DNA from: Candidatus Gastranaerophilales bacterium
GTDB taxonomy: Bacteria > Cyanobacteriota > Vampirovibrionia > Gastranaerophilales > Gastranaerophilaceae
Length of the DNA: 15,287 nucleotides
NCBI GenBank assembly: GCA_021205645.1
Contig: JAJPXE010000144.1
Location: forward strand, 1-15,287
Reading direction: 5' to 3'
Shown here one piece after another: positions 7,124-13,398 of the stretch. The notes under the pieces are model-generated. The model ran no database searches and was not told the DNA's origin. It saw nothing but the letters and a program-made list of their open reading frames with translations. Numbering within the stretch: the stretch's first letter is position 1; every line of letters starts with the position of its first letter. A program made the position numbers and the translations under genes.

Positions 7124-7635
7124 CCTTTTAATATTTTGACTATTTCTAATACCTTTTCTTTAAATGTGTCAAAATCTTCATTATTTGTAATCACATAATC
7201 CCAGCAGGTAATATCATCCAGTCCGACCTCCGTGATATCGTTTTCGCCGACAAGCACACCTCTTTGAGAGCGGATATTTCTATCAGCTTCAATACGTATT
7301 GAAACGGCACCTGCTTTCTTAAATACTTCATATTCGTGAGGAACCCGAACATCGGTCACAATAATATTCCCCTCTGAATTGATTATTTTATTAATCCAGT
7401 AATCGGGTGATTGACTTCTGCCCCAATTTCCGAGCTTTATCAGACCGGCTCTGTGCTGCGATTTATTATTTTCTATCTCCTCATAAGTCAGATTATACTT
7501 CTTTCCGTATTCTATTTTTATGATATCACCCATAGCACAACGATGATATTCAGGCATGCTTTCAAGCATAATTCTACCGGCACTATCTTTGCCCGAATAT
7601 TGCTTCCCTGAAAAAATTATTATTTTATCAGCCAT
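7099..7635 (-). CDS. P-loop kinase resembling phosphomevalonate kinase / deoxynucleoside monophosphate kinase
   Basis: This 178-residue cytoplasmic P-loop NTPase has Walker A GKQYSGKD (residues 10-17, K16). Compared from memory with animal phosphomevalonate kinase, several signatures line up. SGKQYSGKD matches SGKRKSGKD, KLGNWGRSQSPDYWINKI matches its RWGEEKR...FCRKI helix, and TDVR (94-97) matches SDTR. RSQRG (122-126) matches RQQRG, and TEVGLDD (135-141) matches SECGLDN. Phage-type deoxynucleoside monophosphate kinases share this fold, so the substrate is open. No other mevalonate-pathway gene is in the window, so a nucleotide substrate is the safer guess. The start is ATG at 7633-7635 with AGAGGT upstream. 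The last residues (VCGKSQN) and the TGA come from repeat copy A. It is monocistronic and divergent in theme from its neighbours. Confidence 0.75.
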   Translation of the reverse strand: MADKIIIFSGKQYSGKDSAGRIMLESMPEYHRCAMGDIIKIEYGKKYNLTYEEIENNKSQHRAGLIKLGNWGRSQSPDYWINKIINSEGNIIVTDVRVPHEYEVFKKAGAVSIRIEADRNIRSQRGVLVGENDITEVGLDDITCWDYVITNNEDFDTFKEKVLEIVKILKGVCGKSQN

Positions 7636-7696
7636 TTTTTACCTCTTGGACTATATTAACATAATCAAACCGTTATAGATAGAATGATGTTCCCAA

Positions 7697-7787
7697 GGGG
7701 GCAGGAGCATATATATTTTACCGGAACAGCCGCGAAGTGAAGACCGCAGAGGTATACACCGTGTCTGTAGAGGGGGATTGGAGCATA
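7697..7787 (+). repeat. Imperfect direct repeat pair with an intervening GC-rich segment
   Basis: GGGGGCAGGAGCATA (7697-7711) and GGGGGATTGGAGCATA (7772-7787) flank a 60-nt segment that is richer in GC than its surroundings. The segment ends in GTGTCTGTAGAG (7761-7772), a 12-mer found again inside repeat copy B at 8145-8156, in both places preceded by a CCG(C/G)CAGA-like string. The segment may be a fragment of the same repeat family. Confidence 0.45.
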
Positions 7788-7863
7788 ATAGTAATAATAT
7801 CGTAGATTTGTTTTAGTTTTTTATTTGAACATTCTGTGAGCAATGTAGTAATATTTGTGATAA

Positions 7864-8073
7864 TATTTTTGTTTTTTTGCCAAATCAGCCAAAGTTTATG
7901 CAACTGACGATAAAGATCAAAATGCGAAAGTTGTCGGCAGTGAAATTCAAGCAGGTTCTAATGCAAGTATTTTTAATATGGAGATTTTTCATTCAAATGT
8001 GGAAGAACGGGCATTTAGTGGTTTATTAGAAGATGCAAAAGGAATTGCCGATAAAAATAAAGAGTCTAGCCGG
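7864..8073 (+). pseudogene. Start-less gene remnant of unknown family
   Basis: The frame is open after a TAA at 7861-7863, with no usable start until an internal ATG. It reads convincingly as protein: AKVYATDDKDQNAKVVGSEI, then QAGSNASIFNMEIFHSNVEE and RAFSGLLEDAKGIADKNKES. Near 8070 it runs into repeat copy B and continues to a TAG at 8152-8154. The charged, balanced composition differs from random intergenic sequence. The family is not recognised; the GSEIQAGSNASI stretch is faintly like a beta-solenoid repeat, which I do not rely on. It looks like the 3' part of a gene whose 5' part was lost. Confidence 0.4.
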
Positions 8074-8202
8074 CGGACAATGGCAGGCAAGCTTGCCAAA
8101 TTGGAAACAGCAGCATACGCAGCACCGCTGCCGCCCGGCAGACTGTGTCTGTAGAGCTGACACCCGCTGCCGCATGTCAATTTTGGGATTTTTCCGCAAA
8201 CT
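8074..8202 (-). repeat. Repeat copy B, 3' side of the 217-residue gene
   Basis: On the plus strand it begins CGGACAATGGCAGGC and ends with the core GCATGTCAATTTTGGG followed by ATTTTTCCGCAAACT (core 8172-8198). The ends match copy A, but the middle is about 50 nt longer and unrelated in detail. The middle contains the perfect small hairpin CAGAC-TGT-GTCTG (8140-8152) and GC-rich strings against an AT-rich background. The terminal GCGGA and TCCGC strings are inverted. It starts about 2 nt beyond the stop of the 8205-8858 gene. Confidence 0.65.
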
Positions 8203-8204
8203 AA

Positions 8205-8858
8205 TTATTTATGTTCTCCGGGGACTTCCGACAGAACCAGGCATAAAGCACCTGCTGCTACACCCGTTAAAACACCCCCGATAACAGATGCTCTGGCGTG
8301 AAGCGTTCTTGCAGAATCTTTTATCAATGTAAATATCTCATTTGAGGTGTTTTTTGATTTGACCAATTTTTTACTCTTTGCATCAAAATTATCGTGGATA
8401 AGTTTCAAAGAGGTATTTCTATCCGCTTTTTTGTCGCTGATGGTTTTATATTGCAGTGATAAAAGCTCCTGTTTAATTTCTGCCTTATCCGGTTTTGAGA
8501 AAACCCTTGTTAAAGCGCTTTCAATAGGTTCATCGGGTGCGGATTTTATAGCAGCCGAAAGTTCTTTGCTATCACGAATTTGTGGTTTTAATGTTTCAAG
8601 ATTAACTTCAGGATCTGCAACTGATTCTAAGAACCTGTTTATTCTTGATGCTTCTTTTAGTTCGTCAGATGACATGGTTGTCTCAAGGCTTTTACTCACC
8701 GTTTTTACAAACGAATCTGACGGCATGCCTTTATAAAGCCAGTTTTTGCGCGTGACCGTGTAAACGGTTCCGACCGCTAAACCCGCACCTGATACTGTTG
8801 TTATCCTGTTTTTTAATCTCGTGTTCGGATCAGTTGAGTTGATTGGTTTTATACTCAT
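8205..8858 (-). CDS. Hypothetical protein with hydrophobic segments at both ends
   Basis: This 217-residue protein is not recognised. It begins MSIKPINSTDPNTRLKNRIT. A short glycine-rich hydrophobic patch (residues 22-35, VSGAGLAVGTVYTV) follows, then a long polar helical region rich in Lys, Ser and Asp/Glu (about 45-188). It ends in one convincing membrane helix (about 191-210, SVIGGVLTGVAAGALCLVL) and a short polar tail. The layout suggests a tail-anchored or hairpin membrane protein with a cytoplasmic helical middle. The ATG at 8856-8858 has AGAAGGG upstream, and a promoter lies about 80 nt further. It is monocistronic, divergent from lysA, and followed by repeat copy B. Likely restricted to this lineage. 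Confidence 0.7.
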   Translation of the reverse strand: MSIKPINSTDPNTRLKNRITTVSGAGLAVGTVYTVTRKNWLYKGMPSDSFVKTVSKSLETTMSSDELKEASRINRFLESVADPEVNLETLKPQIRDSKELSAAIKSAPDEPIESALTRVFSKPDKAEIKQELLSLQYKTISDKKADRNTSLKLIHDNFDAKSKKLVKSKNTSNEIFTLIKDSARTLHARASVIGGVLTGVAAGALCLVLSEVPGEHK

Positions 8859-8939
8859 AACTTTAACCCTTCTCTTATTTTGTACTTATTGTATTTATAA
8901 ATTGTATTATATTGCGATTCTGCAGAAAATAGTGCGTAT

Positions 8940-8967
8940 ATTATATCATAAATTTCTATAAAATCAA
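8940..8967 (-). promoter_or_regulatory. Promoter of the 217-residue hypothetical gene
   Basis: On the minus strand, TTGATT (8962-8967), a 16-nt spacer and a perfect TATAAT (8940-8945) give a predicted start near 8933 and a leader of about 75 nt. The -35 hexamer is the same as in the fab operon promoter. A second TATAAT lies downstream at about 8912, without a good -35 partner. Confidence 0.5.
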
Positions 8968-9012
8968 ATATGTTAAACGAATATTTTTTCACCTTTAAAA
9001 GGCGGATTGCTA

Positions 9013-9041
9013 TTGTAATTTGGGCATATTTCCTGTATCCT
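9013..9041 (+). promoter_or_regulatory. Weak candidate promoter for lysA-cdaA
   Basis: TTGTAA (9013-9018), a 17-nt spacer and TATCCT (9036-9041) precede the lysA start by about 38 nt. Each box matches consensus at four of six positions, so this is only the best candidate in a 220-nt divergent intergenic region. I see no structure like a lysine riboswitch in the leader, which is too short for one from this start. Confidence 0.3.
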
Positions 9042-9078
9042 TGTATATGATACATATTTTTTAAGAAAGGTGCCTGAC

Positions 9079-10395
9079 ATGACAACTAATCAATATATTA
9101 AACCGGTTACTGCCAAAACAGAAAAGAATTTAACTATAGGCGGGTGTGATACTGTTGATTTAGCGCATAAATACGGCACTCCGCTCTATGTTATTGATGA
9201 GGCTACCTTAAGGGCAATTTGCAGCGATTATAAAAAAGCTTTTGAACGTTACTCTTATACCAAAATGTTGTATGCTTCAAAAGCACTGTGTACAAGTGCG
9301 ATATCGAAAATATTAACCAGTGAAGGGTTCGGATTTGATACGGTATCCGCAGGTGAAATTTATACAATTTTAAACAGCGGCATATCACTGAAAAATGTTC
9401 TTTTTAACGGAAATAATAAATCCGAACAGGAACTTGATTTTGCCATAAAAAACGATATCGGAAGAATTTCTGTCGATAATTTCCTTGAAGTTAAACTTAT
9501 CTCTAAAATAGCCGGAAAATACAACAAAAATATTGATGTATTACTTAGAATAACTCCCGGAATTGAATGCCACACCCATGAATATATCAAAACCGGTCAG
9601 CTTGATTCAAAATTCGGGTTTGATTTAACACAACTTGATAAGGTTATCACAGACATAATAACCAATCATAACAATATCAAAATACGCGGACTTCACGCTC
9701 ATATCGGCTCACAAATATTTGAACCTGAATGTTTCCGCGATGAAATCGACATACTTATTCAAGAAATTTCCTGTATTAAAGAAAAATTCAATATCAAACT
9801 TGATGAAATAAATATAGGGGGTGGCTTAGGCGTTAAATACACGGAGAAAGACCTGCCGCCGTCTGTTAATGAGATTGCGGATGTCATAATTAATTCACTG
9901 GAAAAATATATTACAAAATACAATGTAGAGCCGCCGACACTCTATATAGAACCCGGAAGAAGTCTTATATCGACAGCCGGAGTAACATTATACACCATAG
10001 GCAGCATGAAACAGGTTCCGAATATGACGAAATATATAACCGTTGACGGCGGTATGGCTGACAATCCCAGACCGGGTATGTACAGGGCAGAATATTGTGC
10101 CGACATCGCTAATAAAATGAATTTAAAAGAGAAAGAAACAGTAACCGTTGCGGGGCGTTTCTGTGAATCGGGCGATATTCTTATCAAAGATATATCACTT
10201 CCGAAACCTGAAACCGGTGATATCCTCTGCATCTACAATACCGGTGCTTACAACTATTCTATGGCAAGCAACTATAACAGAGTCGAAAAACCTGCCATGG
10301 TACTTGTAAATAATGCACAATCTGATATTATTATAAATAGGGAGACATTAAACGATATTGTTTCACACGATGTAATTCCGGATAGATTAAAGTAG
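9079..10395 (+). CDS. lysA: Diaminopimelate decarboxylase
   Basis: LysA decarboxylates meso-diaminopimelate to lysine using PLP, the last step of lysine synthesis. The 438-residue product has the Schiff-base lysine K68 in MLYASKAL and H208 in HAHIGSQ. It also has the glycine loop GGGLGV (247-252), EPGRSLIS (291-298), the substrate and dimer-site CESGD (362-366) and Y391 in GAYNYSMASNYN. I start it at ATG 9079-9081, with AAAGG eight bases before. A GTG at 9070 is in frame but would overlap that ribosome-binding site. cdaA follows 59 nt downstream on the same strand with no terminator between, so co-transcription is likely. Confidence 0.95.
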   Translation: MTTNQYIKPVTAKTEKNLTIGGCDTVDLAHKYGTPLYVIDEATLRAICSDYKKAFERYSYTKMLYASKALCTSAISKILTSEGFGFDTVSAGEIYTILNSGISLKNVLFNGNNKSEQELDFAIKNDIGRISVDNFLEVKLISKIAGKYNKNIDVLLRITPGIECHTHEYIKTGQLDSKFGFDLTQLDKVITDIITNHNNIKIRGLHAHIGSQIFEPECFRDEIDILIQEISCIKEKFNIKLDEINIGGGLGVKYTEKDLPPSVNEIADVIINSLEKYITKYNVEPPTLYIEPGRSLISTAGVTLYTIGSMKQVPNMTKYITVDGGMADNPRPGMYRAEYCADIANKMNLKEKETVTVAGRFCESGDILIKDISLPKPETGDILCIYNTGAYNYSMASNYNRVEKPAMVLVNNAQSDIIINRETLNDIVSHDVIPDRLK

Positions 10396-10454
10396 TCTTG
10401 ATTATAACAATACAGCAGGCATGAGCAACAAAAAACTAAAAGATAGGCGGAAAA

Positions 10455-11342
10455 ATGTTTGAATACTTTATAAAACCTTTGCAAACGCAGATTATAAACA
10501 TATTCTCATCACTCAACTGGGTGAATACTATTGAGATATTATTAATAGTTGCTATTGTTATGGTTTTTTATAAGAAATTCATTCAGCACACACAATCCGA
10601 AAAACTTGTTCGCGGCATATTGTTCCTGTTTTTTGCGTGGATATTCAGCGAAATACTTACCATGCTTAATCTGACAATACTGGGAATGTTTCTCAAATCA
10701 CTTGTGGCGTTGGTTTTACTCAGTTTAATAGTAATTTTTCAGCCTGAATTAAGGCGTTTTCTGGGCTATCTCGGCCAGCCGGGGTTCATCGGCAAGACAT
10801 TTTTCGGGTTTAATCAACATTCATCAGGCAATAAAGATGACGATATCGATGTTATAAAAGAGCTTATAGAATCGGTTAAATACTTTACCAAAACCAGAAC
10901 AGGAGCGTTGATTGTTCTCCAAAATGAGTTAAGACCCTGTACATACTCTGATGTCGGAACAAAATTGAACGCTGATGTATCGGCAGAATTGATATTAACT
11001 GTTTTTCACCCGAATACACCGCTCCATGACGGTGCTATGGTTATTAAAGATAACAAGATTTTATCGGCAGGTGTTCTTCTTCCGCTCACAGAGAACCCTA
11101 AATTAAGCTGGAAATACGGCACGCGCCACAGAGCAGCTATCGGACTTACCGAAATAAGTGATTGTGCCTGCCTTGTCGTGTCCGAAGAAACCGGAGATGT
11201 TTCCATTTCTATGGACGGAACTCTCAAAAAGTACGAAGATTTAGTCACTCTTAAAGCTGATCTTGAAAAAATTCTTAATGTTAATAATAACAATGACGAA
11301 AAAAGAAACGGGTTCTTTAATTTTAGTACCGTCAAAAAATAA
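10455..11342 (+). CDS. cdaA: Membrane-bound diadenylate cyclase CdaA/DacA
   Basis: CdaA joins two ATP into the second messenger c-di-AMP, which controls potassium and osmolyte balance and wall stress. Three N-terminal membrane helices (about residues 25-40, 51-68 and 72-95) lead into QPELRRFLGYLG at 96-107. The DAC domain follows, with catalytic DGA at 192-194 (HDGAMVI) and RHR at 224-226 (GTRHRAAIG). The length of 295 residues is close to the CdaA class rather than DisA or CdaS. The Firmicute partners ybbR and glmM are absent. Instead it follows lysA, as I recall for cyanobacteria. The C-terminal tail (NVNNNNDEKRNG) is low complexity and variable. Confidence 0.94.
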   Translation: MFEYFIKPLQTQIINIFSSLNWVNTIEILLIVAIVMVFYKKFIQHTQSEKLVRGILFLFFAWIFSEILTMLNLTILGMFLKSLVALVLLSLIVIFQPELRRFLGYLGQPGFIGKTFFGFNQHSSGNKDDDIDVIKELIESVKYFTKTRTGALIVLQNELRPCTYSDVGTKLNADVSAELILTVFHPNTPLHDGAMVIKDNKILSAGVLLPLTENPKLSWKYGTRHRAAIGLTEISDCACLVVSEETGDVSISMDGTLKKYEDLVTLKADLEKILNVNNNNDEKRNGFFNFSTVKK

Positions 11343-11416
11343 AACTTTTATTGTGCCGGCTGTTATAGGGACGGGTGTTTTAAAATCAATTTTGCTATAG
11401 ATGAAAGGATACTCAA

Positions 11417-12313
11417 ATGGACGTATTTAAAATGTTTAAATCAAAACGCAAGGTATTACAGCATACAAAAACCCCGTTTGAAATATTCAGAGAAACCACA
11501 GCAAGGTTTATAATTCTTACAATCGGAGCGTTCATAGTTGCTTTTGCACTTGAATGTTTTATGCTTCCGAATAAAATCATAGACGGCGGAATTATCGGTG
11601 TTTCAATGATGTTCAATTTTATTACAAATATCAATCTCGGTGTTTTGATTTTTTGTTTGAATATTCCGTTTATTTTTCTAGCGTTAACGACACTGGGCAA
11701 AATGTTTGTTATCCAAACATTTTATTCGGTTACAATGTTATCGATAGCCACTAACTTATTTATCGGTCATCATGTCACACATGATTCGTTTCTGGCAGCG
11801 ATATTTGGCGGTATAATTCTCGGGGTCGGTGTTGGACTTATTTTAAGAAACAGTGCTTCGCTTGACGGTACGGAGATACTTTCAATAAGACTTTCTAAAA
11901 AATTCTCTTTTATGAGTATCGGCGAATACTTAATGGGGTTTAACCTGTTGATTTATTCGGCATCGGGGTTTATGTTCGGCTGGGATAAGGCAATGTATGC
12001 AATCATAACTTATTATGTTGCTTCAAAAATGATTGATGTAGTCATTGACGGGTTTAACAGTTCAAAATCCGTAAGGATTGTTTCGGATTTTTACAAAGAA
12101 ATCGGCAAGAGCATAATGAAAGAGCTGGACGTAAGTGTGACATATATGAAAAGCCGGGGCGGATATTCGGGAGAAGAAAAAATCCTGACATATTGTGTTG
12201 TTTCTAGATTAGAGATGGCAAAAGTTAAAGAGATAGTAAGGAGTATTGATAAAAGGGCATTTCTGGTAGTGGAGGATGTTCATGAGGTTGAGGGCGTTCG
12301 GGTTAGGAAATAG
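11417..12313 (+). CDS. YitT family membrane protein (DUF161 + DUF2179)
   Basis: This 298-residue integral membrane protein has about five to six membrane segments over residues 30-205. The YitT-family markers are PNKIIDGGIIGVSMM early, GGIILGVGVGLILR then SASLDGTEILS in the middle, and the Y-x-x-V...D-x-V-I-D-G motif near residue 205. A soluble DUF2179 domain follows (about 215-295), with beta-alpha-beta segments such as ILTYCVVSRLEMAKVKEIV. Function is not established for the family; transporter roles have been suggested. The ATG at 11417 has AAAGGA upstream. It is 74 nt after cdaA without a terminator, so it is probably the third gene of a lysA-cdaA-yitT transcript. Where cyanobacteria often have uppS next to cdaA, this gene stands instead. 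Confidence 0.88.
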   Translation: MDVFKMFKSKRKVLQHTKTPFEIFRETTARFIILTIGAFIVAFALECFMLPNKIIDGGIIGVSMMFNFITNINLGVLIFCLNIPFIFLALTTLGKMFVIQTFYSVTMLSIATNLFIGHHVTHDSFLAAIFGGIILGVGVGLILRNSASLDGTEILSIRLSKKFSFMSIGEYLMGFNLLIYSASGFMFGWDKAMYAIITYYVASKMIDVVIDGFNSSKSVRIVSDFYKEIGKSIMKELDVSVTYMKSRGGYSGEEKILTYCVVSRLEMAKVKEIVRSIDKRAFLVVEDVHEVEGVRVRK

Positions 12314-12317
12314 AGGA

Positions 12318-12370
12318 TGCGGAAAATCCAAAAAATGACAATTTTTTGAGAATTTTAATTTTTCCGCAAA
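12318..12370. terminator. Bidirectional terminator and inverted pair of repeat cores (copy C)
   Basis: TGCGGAAAA (12318-12326) pairs with TTTTCCGCA (12360-12368). Nested inside is CAAAAAAT-GACA-ATTTTTTG (12329-12348). It starts 4 nt after the yitT stop and lies 34 nt beyond the convergent thiL stop. Both arms resemble the end of the repeat core in copies A and B: TGCGGAAAATCC...AAATGACA on the yitT side and TTTGCGGAAAAAT on the thiL side. A/T runs flank the stems on both strands, so termination from both directions is plausible. Confidence 0.6.
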
Positions 12371-12404
12371 CTCAATAATTAAGCCGGTTTTTAATTCTTC
12401 CAAA

Positions 12405-13325
12405 TTATCTGAAGTGCTGAAAACATTTATCAAGATTTGATACAGGTATAACTCTTCCGCTATCAATGATTTTGACGGGAATATCTCCGTCGCGTTTTTC
12501 GACCCTGCCTATCTTAATACAGTTATCCGGCATGCCTGCAAAATCATCAGGTATCGCTGCAATAATCCGATAATCTTCGCCGCCGTATAAAACCATGTCT
12601 TTATATTCTTCGGGAAACAGCACTTTGAGTGCTTTATCATAGGCTATTTTTTCAAAATCAATAACAATTGTTTTGCCGCTTGCCTGAGCGATTTTATAAA
12701 CGGCATCAACAAGTCCGTCTGAACTGTCAGTCATTGCATAATCAGCATTTATATTCTTTGAAATTTGGGATGAAAACCCGACCTGAGACTCCGGCATGAG
12801 ATGAGCTTTTATAAGCTCATTATTAACGGTTTTGTTTTCATTGAGCAATTTTAGTCCTGCGGCACTTGAGCCGTGAAACCCGCTTGTGATGACAACATAT
12901 CCCTCTTTAGCATTTGAACGTGATGAAATTCTGCGGTTTTTGATTGTTCCCAGAGCGGTTATTGATATCATTATTTTATCCGAGCCTGTGACATCTCCAC
13001 CGACTATTTCGGCACCATTCAGGGCAGATTTTGCACCAAGATAAAACTCTTTTATAAACTGTTCTGATATATTCTCAGGCAGGGAAAGAGAAGCCGTCAA
13101 GTATTCCGGTTTTCCGCCGGATGCCGCTATGTCGCTTATATTAACCATAACAGATTTATACCCCAGCTGATACGGAGTTGTATATCTCATATCAAAATGA
13201 ACATTCTCAACAAGACTGTCTTGAGAAATAACAATCCCCAAATCTTTGAGCAATGCACAATCATCACCGATATAGCTGCTGCCTGTCACGGATTTTATAA
13301 CAGATAAGATTTCCTGTTCATTCAT
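12405..13325 (-). CDS. thiL: Thiamine-monophosphate kinase
   Basis: ThiL phosphorylates thiamine monophosphate with ATP to the cofactor thiamine diphosphate. The 306-residue product has the AIR-synthase-like fold signatures: IGDDCALL (metal-binding D21, D22), SLVENVHF (H43) and KSVMVNISDIAASGGKP (58-73). Further on are GGDVTGSD (D111), AMTDSSDGL (D200, D203) and VLYGGEDY (245-252). The start is ATG at 13323-13325 with a weak AGGG site. It lies 61 nt after aspS on the same strand, with a moderate hairpin between them. No other thiamine gene is in the window, so it may rely on salvage or on genes elsewhere. Confidence 0.93.
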   Translation of the reverse strand: MNEQEILSVIKSVTGSSYIGDDCALLKDLGIVISQDSLVENVHFDMRYTTPYQLGYKSVMVNISDIAASGGKPEYLTASLSLPENISEQFIKEFYLGAKSALNGAEIVGGDVTGSDKIMISITALGTIKNRRISSRSNAKEGYVVITSGFHGSSAAGLKLLNENKTVNNELIKAHLMPESQVGFSSQISKNINADYAMTDSSDGLVDAVYKIAQASGKTIVIDFEKIAYDKALKVLFPEEYKDMVLYGGEDYRIIAAIPDDFAGMPDNCIKIGRVEKRDGDIPVKIIDSGRVIPVSNLDKCFQHFR

Positions 13326-13361
13326 ACCCTAATTTTATCAAAAAAATGTTAACGTTATACA

Positions 13362-13398
13362 AAACCTGCTCAACATTTACAGGACACTATGCAGGTTT
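13362..13398 (-). terminator. Hairpin overlapping the aspS stop, between aspS and thiL
   Basis: AAACCTGC pairs with GCAGGTTT (13391-13398 with 13362-13369) around a 21-nt loop, with only a four-base T-run after it on the minus strand. One arm includes the last aspS codons and the stop. It could be a weak or partial terminator, leaving some read-through into thiL. Confidence 0.4.

Larger units (their letters stand above)
7636..8204. other. 569-nt gene-poor, decayed interval with repeats
   Basis: No intact gene is supported here. The interval holds the start-side leader of the kinase, a pair of short direct repeats (7697-7711 and 7772-7787), a start-less coding remnant on the plus strand (7864 to about 8073) and repeat copy B (8074-8202). 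A minus-strand open frame from 7903 to 7718 lacks an ATG. The mix of broken coding sequence and repeats suggests past insertion and deletion. No transposase or recombinase remnant is recognisable. Confidence 0.6.

Noticed and set aside
7718..7903. Minus-strand open frame with a helical stretch (KKLKQIYDIITIML) loosely like the C-terminus of a small helix-turn-helix regulator
   Set aside because: It starts only at TTG, has no ribosome-binding site, overlaps the plus-strand remnant, and the likeness is too weak to name.
7048..8202. Integron attC-like sites, because variable palindromic elements sit at gene 3' ends
   Set aside because: The paired GTTRRRY and RYYYAAC core sites are absent, and the genes involved are on single independent units rather than in a cassette row.
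7048..8202. CRISPR-like array
   Set aside because: There are only two full copies, about 1 kb apart with genes between, and no regular spacers or cas genes.
8033..8284. Plus-strand open frame crossing repeat copy B and the end of the 217-residue gene
   Set aside because: It runs through a repeat and antisense to a better gene, has no ribosome-binding site, and its translation is rich in Cys, His, Pro and Gln without a pattern.
8859..9078. Lysine riboswitch before lysA
   Set aside because: The divergent region is AT-rich, without the long multi-helix structure expected, and the best promoter leaves under 40 nt of leader.
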